36,520 nt of DNA from Erythrobacter sp. (GCA_024642335.1 JAHEBH010000026.1:1-36520); one strand, 5' to 3'. Positions 1 through 7,346 are shown, counted from the first letter of the stretch. The notes: generated by a model not told the origin, from the letters alone. Made by a program: numbers and translations.

Positions 1-352
1 CGATCCTGTCAGCCAGTTCGCTGGCAGGGGCCGAGACATATTTCGCCCAGCCGGCGGGCTGCAGGCCGAGACCCCAGATGCGCGAACGCCTGAGGCCGAA
101 CTTGATCGAACGGCTGGTCGGACCGCTGACGACGAAGGGGCAGGTCTCCCTGATTTCCTCCGGCATGATCGAAGCGATCGGCGGAGAACCGTATTCGGTG
201 AAGCGCATTCCCGCCCATTCGGGATGCAGCCGGTCTTCCACCAGGAAATCCTCGCCGCATTCTACCGAGAAGCAGTAAAGCGCCGTGAAATAGGGTTGCA
301 ACTCTTCGGACAAGTGGAAGAAGCGCACATCAATTGTGAAGTCCCGTTCCAA
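1..352 (-). CDS. AraC-type helix-turn-helix regulator, N-terminal part (runs off window)
   Basis: About 117 codons of a minus-strand gene whose C-terminus lies outside the window. The translation contains VRFFHLSEELQPYFTALYC, then RLHPEWAGMRF, then GPTSRSIKFGLRRSRIWGLG. This is the ligand-sensing N-terminal layout I know from sphingomonad AraC-family regulators, whose DNA-binding domain lies at the missing end. An in-frame TGA at 376-374 limits the N-terminus, and no ATG lies between it and the conserved part. The start is therefore probably TTG at 352 or GTG at 328, both with weak ribosome binding sites. The family call is an inference from these motifs. The effector and target genes cannot be read from the sequence. 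Confidence 0.6.
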   Translation of the reverse strand, partial: MERDFTIDVRFFHLSEELQPYFTALYCFSVECGEDFLVEDRLHPEWAGMRFTEYGSPPIASIMPEEIRETCPFVVSGPTSRSIKFGLRRSRIWGLGLQPAGWAKYVSAPASELADRI

Positions 353-470
353 TTCTTGCGACCCAACCCCAATTCAAGCCGTCATGCGCAGCACTGGTAC
401 CGCTAACACAAGTTCAAGCCTAACTAGCATTATCTGCGCGAATTTCAAACTCCGTCCGCCCTTCAATGCG

Positions 471-506
471 AGAGGGCGCGGATGGCTTGTGCCATCCGCG
501 CCCTCT
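471..506 (-). terminator. Perfect 16-bp hairpin downstream of rplT
   Basis: Positions 471-486 and 491-506 are exact reverse complements, separated by a TTGT loop. The hairpin sits 34 bp past the rplT stop codon. Neither side has a U-run, so it is either a factor-assisted terminator or a 3' end stabiliser of the ribosomal-protein mRNA. The gap 353-540 holds nothing else I can recognise. Confidence 0.6.
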
Positions 507-540
507 GCAATGCCTTCAAAGGCAAGTTATTTTGCCGGAA

Positions 541-900
541 TCAGGCAGGCAGCGCGCCCTTCGCCTGCTGAATGATCAGCGCGAAGCTTTCCGCCTCGTT
601 CATCGCCAGATCGGCCATCACCTTGCGGTCAAGCTCGATCCCGGCGAGCTTGGCGCCGTGGATGAACTGCGAATAGGTCAGGCCTTCGGCGCGAACCGCG
701 GCGTTGATGCGCTGGATCCACAAGGCGCGGAAATTGCGCTTGTTGACCTTGCGATCGCGGTAAGCGTACTGGCCGGCCTTTTCGACCGCCTGGCGCGCAA
801 CGCGAATGGTGTTCTTGCGGCGACCGCGATAGCCCTTGGCCTGGTCGAGGATCCGCTTGTGCTTGGCGCGCGTGGTGACGCCGCGTTTAATGCGTGACAT
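541..900 (-). CDS. rplT: 50S ribosomal protein L20
   Basis: The protein is 119 residues, the usual L20 length. It starts [20 protein letters not shown] and contains [20 protein letters not shown] and [13 protein letters not shown]-like family signatures, with [15 protein letters not shown] here. L20 binds 23S rRNA early in assembly of the large subunit. In many bacteria it also represses its own operon by binding the leader mRNA. The gene starts at ATG 900, 13 bp after the rpmI stop, so the two are co-transcribed. The usual downstream pheS-pheT genes are not here; a hairpin and a regulator gene follow instead. Confidence 0.97.
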   Translation of the reverse strand: MSRIKRGVTTRAKHKRILDQAKGYRGRRKNTIRVARQAVEKAGQYAYRDRKVNKRNFRALWIQRINAAVRAEGLTYSQFIHGAKLAGIELDRKVMADLAMNEAESFALIIQQAKGALPA

Positions 901-913
901 GCTCTAGTACTCC

Positions 914-1117
914 TCAGCTCAGCCCGTAGGGCGCCCACTTCTTCACGGCCTTCACGTCTGCTTCTGCAAGGACGGAGGTGCCGCGGTTCTGGCGGATGTA
1001 CTTGGCATTGTGGCTGATCAGGCGGTGGCGCTTGCCGGCCACACCGTGCTTGACCTTGCCGGTTGCGGTGATCTTGAAGCGCTTCTTCACACCGCTCTTG
1101 GTCTTCAGCTTGGGCAT
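914..1117 (-). CDS. rpmI: 50S ribosomal protein L35
   Basis: The protein is 67 residues, starts [15 protein letters not shown] and contains [19 protein letters not shown], which are hallmarks of L35. It is a small basic protein of the large ribosomal subunit. The ATG at 1117 is preceded by a GGGGAG ribosome binding site. It is the first gene of the rpmI-rplT pair. infC, which often precedes rpmI, is absent, because a repeat-rich region starts about 150 bp upstream. Confidence 0.97.
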   Translation of the reverse strand: MPKLKTKSGVKKRFKITATGKVKHGVAGKRHRLISHNAKYIRQNRGTSVLAEADVKAVKKWAPYGLS

Positions 1118-1221
1118 TTTTGTTCTCCCCTAAAAGGATGTGGGTCAGAAACACGTCCAACCGGCCCTGGCAGCCCTTTCAGCCAGGCAGGAAGATGAAT
1201 CACGTGTCAGTGAAGGGCGCG

Positions 1222-1249
1222 CAAATAGCGGGCACAGAGGAAAATGCAA
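1222..1249 (-). promoter_or_regulatory. rpmI: Possible rpmI-rplT promoter
   Basis: Read on the minus strand, TTGCAT (1249-1244) and TATTTG (1227-1222) are 16 bp apart, about 105 bp upstream of the rpmI start. The match to sigma70 consensus is only fair. The transcribed leader would contain a weak 6-bp hairpin (1166-1171 with 1182-1187). This is a prediction only. Confidence 0.3.
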
Positions 1250-1268
1250 GTGTTTTGGGCGTGCCGCA

Positions 1269-1521
1269 CTTTACACATTTAACACTGTCCAAAGGGAAAA
1301 AAGCCTGCCCCTGCAGCACGCGGTGCGAATGGCGGCGTGCGGTGCGTTGCGGAGAGGTGGATGAAGAGCACGTTCTGGGCCTCGCGAACTGGAATTGGAA
1401 TTGGTTCGGCATCGGGCATAGGCACCCTTGAGCGATGTAGGAAAGCCTTGTCGCGCGGCGACACGCGGCAGCCTGCCCCGGCGACCAGGCTTCGCCCGGG
1501 GACAGCGTATTCGGTGTCCCC
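1269..1521 (-). repeat. Dispersed intergenic repeat, copy 1
   Basis: The segment begins with CTTTACACATTTAACAC (1269-1285), followed by GTCCAAAGG and an A-run. TGTAGGAAAG lies at 1436-1445. It ends near a hairpin in which GGGGACA (1498-1504) pairs with TGTCCCC (1515-1521). The first two boxes recur in the same order and orientation at 35600-35748. It lies upstream of the rpmI-rplT operon. No protein-coding signature is seen. The strand given is that of the neighbouring operon. Confidence 0.6.
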
Positions 1522-1535
1522 GCTCACAGCGCCAA

Positions 1536-1556
1536 ATAATTAAGTATACTGTCCCC
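1536..1556 (+). repeat. 21-bp inverted repeat, left arm
   Basis: This arm contains TAATTAAGTATACTGTCCCC (1537-1556). It is the exact reverse complement of 2681-2701 over 21 bp. The pair encloses 1.1 kb with the small exported ORF and the IS3 remnant. Similar GTATACTGTCCCC boxes occur in REP-like repeats of other bacteria (from memory, not searched), so the arms may be two separate repeats rather than ends of one transposon. Confidence 0.75.
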
Positions 1557-1625
1557 GAAAGTAGAGACTTCCGATCATACACCCCAAAATCGGACATCCG
1601 GCAACCGATTGCCACCTCCTGATAC

Positions 1626-1671
1626 CGGACAGGCAGCTATTCGAGCATTTCAGACAAAAGCTGCCTGTCCG
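1626..1671. repeat. 13-bp perfect inverted repeat with 20-nt loop
   Basis: CGGACAGGCAGCT (1626-1638) pairs perfectly with AGCTGCCTGTCCG (1659-1671). It lies in the non-coding stretch 1557-1876, which is visibly poorer in GC than the core genes. A run of seven T follows some 17 bases later, too far for a normal terminator. No gene is seen in this stretch. Confidence 0.6.
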
Positions 1672-1876
1672 CTAACCACCCAGAAGCGGACTTTTTTTCC
1701 CTCACTCAATCGGGGTGACATCATCGTCACTCTGCGACCTAAGCTCGCTATTTGCGTCTCGATCGGCAAAAGATCGGCTTTTCATCAGTCCACCATCATG
1801 GCTGTTCACAGCTGACAAAGCATAGATGAGGGGCGCTTGAAAAACGGCGCTGCAATTTCACTTAATGGAGGTTCGG

Positions 1877-2191
1877 ATGAAAAGAGTTCTAATTCCCCTC
1901 GCCACTTTGGCCGTACTGCTACCAAATCCGGCACTGGCGAACCACATCTTCTACACTGGCGTGCCCCACGAGACGCGCGGTGCTTGCGAAGCCGAGGTCG
2001 CCAGACTGTCTGTAGAAGACTTCGACGTGCTGCTCGACACTTTTCCCTTGCTGTTTTCCAACCTGGGCGAAGTCGCAAGCTTCCTGACGAGAGCCTTTCC
2101 CTGCGGACTCAATCCAGAAGACCAGCAATGGTACATTGAGGATCATAGGCTTGAGGTGTTGTCTAGCGGCTGGTTCAAGCGGCGGCTCTGA
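1877..2191 (+). CDS. Small exported protein of unknown function
   Basis: The protein is 104 residues with a clear signal peptide: MKRVLIPLATLAVLLPNPALA, then mature NHIFYTG. I chose ATG 1877 over the upstream ATG 1865, because GGAGG at 1867-1871 is well placed for 1877 and the protein then begins with the signal peptide. The mature part has two cysteines (in GACEAEV and FPCGLNP), which could form a periplasmic disulfide. I recognise no domain. The gene ends at the left boundary of an IS3-type remnant, so its C-terminus may have been altered by that insertion. Base composition is lower in GC than the core genes, which suggests acquisition. Confidence 0.6.
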   Translation: MKRVLIPLATLAVLLPNPALANHIFYTGVPHETRGACEAEVARLSVEDFDVLLDTFPLLFSNLGEVASFLTRAFPCGLNPEDQQWYIEDHRLEVLSSGWFKRRL

Positions 2192-2268
2192 GCCTGCACT
2201 CGCTGGTCTGAGCCCCTAGATTTCCTCCAGAGATAAGTAGAGTCCGGCCCTGACAAGGAGACGGACGA

Positions 2269-2535
2269 ATGAAGCGGAGCAGGTTCAGCGAAGAGCAGAT
2301 CATCGCTGTGTTGAAGGAGCAGGAAGCTGGGATGCCAACGGCGGATGTGTGCCGCCGCCACGGGATCAGCTCGGCGACCTTCTACAAGTGGAAGTCGAAG
2401 TATGGCGGGCTGGAGGTGTCCGATGCCCGTCGGCTGCGGACGCTCGAGCAGGAGAACAGTCGGCTGAAGAAGCTGCTGGCCGAGGCGATGCTCGACAACG
2501 TCGTGCTGAAGGATCTGGCATCAAAAAAATGGTAA
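2269..2535 (+). CDS. IS3-family transposase OrfA (helix-turn-helix subunit)
   Basis: The protein is 88 residues and starts MKRSRFSEEQIIAVLKEQEA. VCRRHGISSATFYKWKSKYG follows as a helix-turn-helix. The C-terminal leucine-zipper-like segment is LRTLEQENSRLKKLLAEAML. This is the standard OrfA of IS3-family elements (HTH_Tnp_1 type), which binds the element ends. A run of seven A (2523-2529) just before the stop matches the slippery site that many IS3 elements use for -1 frameshifting into OrfB. OrfA looks intact, but its partner is truncated. AAGGAG at about 2257-2262 serves as ribosome binding site. Confidence 0.9.
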   Translation: MKRSRFSEEQIIAVLKEQEAGMPTADVCRRHGISSATFYKWKSKYGGLEVSDARRLRTLEQENSRLKKLLAEAMLDNVVLKDLASKKW

Positions 2536-2680
2536 CGCCCGGCGCGAAGCGGGAAGCCGTCGCCCATGCCCGTGAACAGCACGGGCTGAGCGAGCGTCGG
2601 GCGTGCAGTCTGGTTGGTGTGAGCCGCAGGGTGATCCGTTACGAGCCGACAAGGCCGGATGACTGGGCGCTGGAACTTCA
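2529..2680 (+). pseudogene. IS3-family transposase OrfB, truncated after about 49 codons
   Basis: The frame starts ATG 2529, overlapping the end of orfA, and reads MVTPGAKREAVAHAREQHGL, then SERRACSLVGVSRRVIRYEP. This is the normal N-terminus of an IS3-type integrase-like OrfB. The similarity ends at about residue 49 (DDWALE). The reading frame then continues into repeat sequence beginning at 2681. The rve catalytic core is absent. Confidence 0.85.
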
Positions 2681-2701
2681 GGGGACAGTATACTTAATTA
2701 T
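2681..2701 (-). repeat. 21-bp inverted repeat, right arm
   Basis: GGGGACAGTATACTTAATTA (2681-2700) plus one T is the exact reverse complement of 1536-1556. It marks the point where the IS3 orfB is cut. Between it and the hisN stop (2702-2794) there is only short GC-rich non-coding sequence. Confidence 0.75.
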
Positions 2702-2794
2702 CACCATTCTCTCCTTGCGCCTTTCGCTTCGCTGCGCGCTTTCGCATTCCGCGAATTCCGGAGGAGTCGGGAACAGTGTGGCCCCGGGCGCATC

Positions 2795-3580
2795 CTAATG
2801 CCCATGCCCGCCCATCGCCTCGAGCACGTCTTCCAGCCGCGCGGGATCGCCCAGTGCGAGCACGCGGCCGTCCGAACCGCCGTGGAGCGGCTCGCCGTTC
2901 CAGTCGCTCATCACCCCGCCAGCGCCTTCGACCACCGGCACCAGCGCGGCAAAGTCATGGAGCTTGAGGCCCGCCTCGCACACGATATCGATGTGGCCGC
3001 TGGCGAGGCAGGCGTAATTGTAGCAATCGCCGCCCATCACCATGCGCTTGTGATCGGTCCTGCCCGCCAGCGCCATGAAGACATCGCCTTCCTCCTGGCT
3101 GAAATATTGCGGGCCGGTGGTGGCAATCGTGGCGGAGGAGAGTTCGCGGCAGTGGCGGGTGGTGACGGGCTTGCCGTTGAGCGTGGTGCCCTGCCCCGTC
3201 ACGCCCAGCCAGCGTTCGCCCAGCACCGGCTGGTCGATCACGCCGAGCACGGGAAAGCCATCGACCAGCAGCGCGATCAGCGTGGCGAAGATCGGCCGCC
3301 CGGCAAGGAAGGCGGTGGTGCCATCGATCGGATCGAGCACCCATTGGCGGCCCGACCTGCCATGCTCGACTCCGAATTCCTCGCCATTGATGCCGTCCTG
3401 CGGGACTTCGGCCTTGAGGATGCGGCGCATGGCCTCCTCGGCATTGCGGTCCGCGACGCTGACGGGCGTGGCATCATCCTTTGCTTCTGAATCGGGCTGC
3501 TCGCGGAAATGCGGCAGGATTTCTGCCCGCGCGGCATCGGCAAGGCGGTGGGCAAGGGCGATTTCGGCATCGAGCTTCAT
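2795..3580 (-). CDS. hisN: Histidinol-phosphatase, inositol-monophosphatase family (HisN type)
   Basis: The protein is 261 residues. Metal-binding motifs of the inositol-phosphatase superfamily are present: GEEFG (66-70), DPIDGTTAF (83-91) and, later, GGDCYNYACLASGHIDIV (183-200), followed by KLHDFAALVPVVEGAGG. The form of the last motifs fits HisN, which removes phosphate from L-histidinol phosphate in histidine synthesis, better than SuhB or CysQ. The ATG at 3580 is chosen because the conserved part starts directly after it. The open frame extends further upstream (to 3979), but only as antisense to the next gene. It is divergent from the AraC-type gene, with 144 bp between them. Confidence 0.85.
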   Translation of the reverse strand: MKLDAEIALAHRLADAARAEILPHFREQPDSEAKDDATPVSVADRNAEEAMRRILKAEVPQDGINGEEFGVEHGRSGRQWVLDPIDGTTAFLAGRPIFATLIALLVDGFPVLGVIDQPVLGERWLGVTGQGTTLNGKPVTTRHCRELSSATIATTGPQYFSQEEGDVFMALAGRTDHKRMVMGGDCYNYACLASGHIDIVCEAGLKLHDFAALVPVVEGAGGVMSDWNGEPLHGGSDGRVLALGDPARLEDVLEAMGGHGH

Positions 3581-3724
3581 GGTGACCGAAATCGTCGAGA
3601 GCGGGCGGCGCGTCAACCGCCTACTGCACGTATCAGATTTGCACAGAACGAAAAATTGACTATCCAACGCGACAGCCTGTGCCTTAAGCCTAGCGCAAAC
3701 AGGTCGCAATGAGGGTGTCAGAAC

Positions 3725-4678
3725 ATGCATAAGGGTCGCACGCCCGGAATAGATCCGGTGCTGGAGCCGCGCTCTGGCGTGTCGCGTGACGGCCAGCCGC
3801 TTTCCTATAGCCGCGCGCCGGCAGAGGATCTCGCGCCGTGGATTGCCTGGCTCTATGTCTCCTCCGTCAAGATGCCCGAGGATCACGAGGTAAACTGCCA
3901 CCTGCTCAGCGATATGGCGACCATCCGCATCCAGCTGGAAGGCGATTGGTCGGCCGAGCACGTTGACGGGCCCATTCAAGGCGATGCCAAGGCCTTCTAC
4001 TTCGGGCCGCAGACTCAGGCCATGCCGGTCAGGGTCCGTGGCAGCTTCACAAGTATCGGCCTCGCGCTCATGCCGGGTGCGGGATACACGATTACAAGGC
4101 GCAAGGCCTCCGATTTTGCCAACCGCATTGTCAAAGTGGAAGAGGTCGGCCTGCCGGAAAATGTTGTTCTGAGTGCACTGGGCCCATCAAATTCTCCTGA
4201 AGGCTGGCTGGAGGCCCTGGAGACGAGCGCGCGCGCATTCCTGTGCGGCGCGCAGGCCCCCAGGCCGCCGGAAATCTCCGCCCGCTTCGAGCGGCTGACG
4301 CTGACAGATCCAACCACCAGCGTTTCCGCCTTTGCCGAGGAAGAAGGCATCTCCATGCGCCAGCTGGAGCGGATTTGCGAACGCGATTTCGGCATGACGC
4401 CCAAGAAGGTGATGCGCCGCGCCCGCGCGCTGGACATGGCCGCCCATCTGCGGGGCGTGGCCGACAGGTCCGAGGAAGACGAGGCGACGCTGCGCTATTA
4501 CGACCAGAGCCACATGGTGCGCGAATTCACCGAATTGTTCGGCCTCACCCCGCGCCAGTTCAGGGAAACACCCCAGCCGCTGATGACGCTGGCGCTGGAG
4601 AGCCGCCAGTCACGCAGGCTTGCCGTGCTGGACCGGATCGGCGCAGGTGATGCCAGACCCTGGCGCAAGGGCGGCTGA
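3725..4678 (+). CDS. AraC-family transcriptional regulator
   Basis: The protein is 317 residues. The C-terminal third (about 199-290) is an AraC-type double helix-turn-helix: SVSAFAEEEGISMRQLERIC, then DFGMTPKKVMRRARALDMAA, then HMVREFTELFGLTPRQFRET. The N-terminal 190 residues form a sensor domain that contains FYFGPQTQAMPVRVRGSF and resembles the domain of other sphingomonad regulators of this group. The ligand is unknown. It is divergent from hisN and convergent with prs, with 5 bp between the two stop codons. The partial gene at the left edge is probably of the same broad family. Confidence 0.85.
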   Translation: MHKGRTPGIDPVLEPRSGVSRDGQPLSYSRAPAEDLAPWIAWLYVSSVKMPEDHEVNCHLLSDMATIRIQLEGDWSAEHVDGPIQGDAKAFYFGPQTQAMPVRVRGSFTSIGLALMPGAGYTITRRKASDFANRIVKVEEVGLPENVVLSALGPSNSPEGWLEALETSARAFLCGAQAPRPPEISARFERLTLTDPTTSVSAFAEEEGISMRQLERICERDFGMTPKKVMRRARALDMAAHLRGVADRSEEDEATLRYYDQSHMVREFTELFGLTPRQFRETPQPLMTLALESRQSRRLAVLDRIGAGDARPWRKGG

Positions 4679-4683
4679 ACGCC

Positions 4684-5619
4684 CTAGTCGAACAAGCTGG
4701 AGACCGAACTCTCGTCTGCTATGCGGCGCACTGCCTCGCCGATCAGCGGGGCAATCGGCAGGACGCGGATCTTCTGCGATTCCTTGGCCGCATCGGTGGG
4801 CAGGATGGTGTCGGTGATCACCAGTTCCTTCATGCAGGAACCGTTGATGCGGGCCACGGCCCCGCCCGACAGCACGCCGTGGGTGATATAGGCCGCCACG
4901 CTCTTGGCGCCCTCGGCCAGCAGCGCTTCGGCCGCGTTGCACAAGGTCCCGCCGGAATCGATGATGTCATCGATGAGGATGCAATTGCGCCCCTTCACAT
5001 CGCCAATGATGTTCATCACCTCGCTCTCGCCCGGACGTTCGCGGCGCTTGTCGACAATCGCCAGCGGGGCATTGTCGAGCCGCTTGGCCAGCGCACGTGC
5101 CCGCACCACGCCGCCGACATCGGGGGAAACGACCATCAGATCGTTCTCGCCATAGCGGGCCTGGATATCAGCCGCCATGACCGGCGCGGCATAGAGGTTG
5201 TCGGTCGGGATATCGAAGAAGCCCTGGATCTGCCCGGCATGGAGATCGACCGAGAGCACGCGATCCGCGCCAGCTTCGGTAATCAAATTAGCCACCAGCT
5301 TCGCCGAAATCGGCGTGCGCGGGCCGGGTTTGCGATCCTGCCGGCCATATCCGAAATAGGGGATCACCGCGGTAATCCGGTTGGCCGATGCGCGGCGCAG
5401 CGCATCGATGCAGATCAGCAGTTCCATGAGATTGTCATTGGCGGGAAAGCTGGTGGACTGCACCAGGAACACATCCTCGCCGCGCACGTTCTCGTGAATT
5501 TCGACGAAGATTTCCTCGTCGGCGAAGCGCCGCACGCTGGCATCGGTCAGCGGTACTTCGAGATAGGCGGCAATGGCCCGGGCGAGGGGCAGGTTGGCAT
5601 TGCCGGACATGACCTTCAT
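4684..5619 (-). CDS. prs: Ribose-phosphate pyrophosphokinase
   Basis: The protein is 311 residues, close to the family norm. It makes PRPP from ribose 5-phosphate and ATP for purine, pyrimidine, histidine and NAD synthesis. Visible signatures are [11 protein letters not shown] (87-97), the metal/ATP motif [13 protein letters not shown] (123-135) and the PRPP-binding loop [11 protein letters not shown] (215-225). The start ATG 5619 has a GAGGGG site upstream. It lies 108 bp downstream of glpX on the same strand and may be co-transcribed with it. Confidence 0.97.
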   Translation of the reverse strand: MKVMSGNANLPLARAIAAYLEVPLTDASVRRFADEEIFVEIHENVRGEDVFLVQSTSFPANDNLMELLICIDALRRASANRITAVIPYFGYGRQDRKPGPRTPISAKLVANLITEAGADRVLSVDLHAGQIQGFFDIPTDNLYAAPVMAADIQARYGENDLMVVSPDVGGVVRARALAKRLDNAPLAIVDKRRERPGESEVMNIIGDVKGRNCILIDDIIDSGGTLCNAAEALLAEGAKSVAAYITHGVLSGGAVARINGSCMKELVITDTILPTDAAKESQKIRVLPIAPLIGEAVRRIADESSVSSLFD

Positions 5620-5727
5620 CGAGCTGGCCCCCTCGCTTCGCGACCGTGAGAATCGTTATTGCGGCTCTACCCAAGCGCCATGCGATTGCAACCTGTCTGA
5701 AGGTCGCTTTTGGGGAAAGGCGGCGAT

Positions 5728-6729
5728 TCAATCCACGCGATGTTCGGCGCGGAGCCAGCGGATCGTGCCGGTGGAAGCGCGCATCACCACGCTTTCGGTA
5801 CTCACCATGCCGGTGCCATCCTTGCGGCGAAGTCGGCGGACGCCTTCCAGCATCGATCCATCTGTCACACCGGTGGCGGCGAATATGCAATCGCCGCGCG
5901 CCAGGTCTTCCAGCCGGTAGATCCGGTCGAAATCCGTGATCCCGCATTCCTGCGCGCGGCGGCGTTCGTCCTGGTTGCGGAACATCAGCCGCCCTTCGAA
6001 CTGCCCGCCCACACAGCGCAGGGCGGCTGCGGCGAGCACGCCTTCGGGCGCACCGCCAGAGCCCATATAGAGATCTATCGCCGTTTCGGGATCGCTGGTG
6101 GCAATAACCCCGGCGATGTCGCCATCGGGCAGGAGCTGGATGCCGCAACCGATCGCGCGCAGCTTGCCGATCAGTTCGGCATGACGCGGACGATCGAGTA
6201 CGCAGACCATGATGTCGGCCGGCTCCACGCCCTTGGCCGCAGCCACGGCGGCGATGTTCTCCTCGACCGATTTGTCCAGCCCGACGATACCTTCTGCATA
6301 GCCGGGGCCGATGGCGATCTTCTCCATATAGATGTCGGGCGCCCTGAGCAGGCAGCCCTTGCCCGCAATCGCCAGCACGGAGAGCGCATTGGCCCCGGCC
6401 TTGGCGGTGATGGTGGTGCCCTCCAGCGGATCGACCGCAATATCCACCTCGGGGCCTGTTCCCCTCGCCGCACCAAGCTTCTCCCCGACATAGAGCATGG
6501 GCGCGTGGTCGCGCTCGCCCTCGCCGATCACCACCGTGCCATCGACGGGCAGCAGGTCGAATGCTGCGCGCATGGCCCCTACCGCCGCCTGGTCCGCAGC
6601 GGTCTCGTCCCCCCGACCCGACAAGGCAGAGGCCGCGATCGCCCCGGCTTCGGTCACGCGCACCAGTTCGAGCACCAGTTCGCGATCAAGCGGCAGGAGG
6701 GTCTGCTGGTCGGACGGGGCATCGTTCAT
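5728..6729 (-). CDS. glpX: Class II fructose-1,6-bisphosphatase (GlpX)
   Basis: The protein is 333 residues, typical of GlpX. It hydrolyses fructose 1,6-bisphosphate to fructose 6-phosphate in gluconeogenesis. Motifs are GEGERDHAPMLYVGEKLG (69-86), DPLEGTT (100-106, metal binding) and YMGSGGAPEGVLAAAALRC (near 221-239). I chose ATG 6729 (MNDAPSDQQ), which begins the conserved part. An upstream in-frame start at 6807 would add a proline-rich stretch that overlaps the divergent gene. The next gene downstream is prs. Confidence 0.93.
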   Translation of the reverse strand: MNDAPSDQQTLLPLDRELVLELVRVTEAGAIAASALSGRGDETAADQAAVGAMRAAFDLLPVDGTVVIGEGERDHAPMLYVGEKLGAARGTGPEVDIAVDPLEGTTITAKAGANALSVLAIAGKGCLLRAPDIYMEKIAIGPGYAEGIVGLDKSVEENIAAVAAAKGVEPADIMVCVLDRPRHAELIGKLRAIGCGIQLLPDGDIAGVIATSDPETAIDLYMGSGGAPEGVLAAAALRCVGGQFEGRLMFRNQDERRRAQECGITDFDRIYRLEDLARGDCIFAATGVTDGSMLEGVRRLRRKDGTGMVSTESVVMRASTGTIRWLRAEHRVD

Positions 6730-6785
6730 GGGCAATTCACTCGGGCAAGGGACATTGACCGCCGGATTAGGGCGAGGGTGATGCG

Positions 6786-7346
6786 ATGTCGAGGTCGTTG
6801 GCTGCAATCGGCCTTGTCTGTGTCTCGCTCTGCAGTCCCGCCGCAGTTCGGGCGCAAGAGACCGAGGAAGATCGCAGCACCATCACCGCCGAAGAGGCTC
6901 TGTCCAATGCCGAGGCACTGTGGTCGGGCGCGATCGATATCAAGCAGCCTGATCCCTGCGCGGTGGAATCCGACGACCCGGACGTGATCGTCGTGTGCCG
7001 CCGCTGGGAAGATGGCGAACGCTACACGTTCAAGAAACAGCCTGACCGCCCGGTGGGGGCAGACATCACGACCAGCGGCAGCGGCGCACCGCGCCCGCCC
7101 GACTTCAACGAAAGCTGCCTGCACAATCGCGGGCGAAGGAATTGCAATATGGGCGGATGGGTCCCGCCCCCTGTTCTCATGATAGATTTCGATGCCCTGC
7201 CCGAAACGCCTGCAGGATCGGAGGCCGCCCGGCTTTATGGCGGGCCGACAACCGATGATGAGCCAGCCAAGGAAGAGCCTGCCGAAGAAGCAAATATCGC
7301 GGCCGAGGCGCAGCGCGGGATTGAGGCCGATGTCTACGGCCCCTAG
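6786..7346 (+). CDS. Exported hypothetical protein
   Basis: The protein is 186 residues. A signal peptide spans about residues 1-24 (MSRSLAAIGLVCVSLCSPAA, then VRAQ). The mature part is acidic at both ends and includes DVIVVCRRWEDGERY, which resembles the IVVC-R motif seen in many exported sphingomonad proteins. Four cysteines in the mature part suggest disulfides. No catalytic domain is recognised. It is divergent from glpX with a 56-bp gap. It converges tail to tail with hom, and the two stop codons share the palindrome CTAG. Confidence 0.65.
   Translation: MSRSLAAIGLVCVSLCSPAAVRAQETEEDRSTITAEEALSNAEALWSGAIDIKQPDPCAVESDDPDVIVVCRRWEDGERYTFKKQPDRPVGADITTSGSGAPRPPDFNESCLHNRGRRNCNMGGWVPPPVLMIDFDALPETPAGSEAARLYGGPTTDDEPAKEEPAEEANIAAEAQRGIEADVYGP

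Larger units (their letters stand above)
2192..2680 (+). mobile_element. Remnant of an IS3-family insertion sequence
   Basis: The remnant consists of a left-end region, an intact orfA and the first 49 or so codons of orfB. OrfB then stops abruptly where the 21-bp repeat arm begins at 2681. The catalytic DDE domain and the right end are missing, so the element cannot move by itself. The left terminal inverted repeat is probably close to 2187-2192 but cannot be fixed without the right end. Confidence 0.8.

Noticed and set aside
1609-1815. Small plus-strand ORF in the repeat-rich gap
   Set aside because: It has no ribosome binding site or recognisable domain and runs through the 13-bp inverted repeat.
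2192-2701. Complete, active IS3 element
   Set aside because: OrfB stops after about 49 codons, with no DDE core or right terminal repeat.
3581-3979. N-terminal extension of HisN
   Set aside because: The extra 133 residues run antisense to the AraC-type gene and have no similarity to the phosphatase family. The ATG at 3580 fits the family length.
5710-6987. Long plus-strand open frame over glpX
   Set aside because: It is a shadow of glpX on the opposite strand. No family signature and no ribosome binding site support it.
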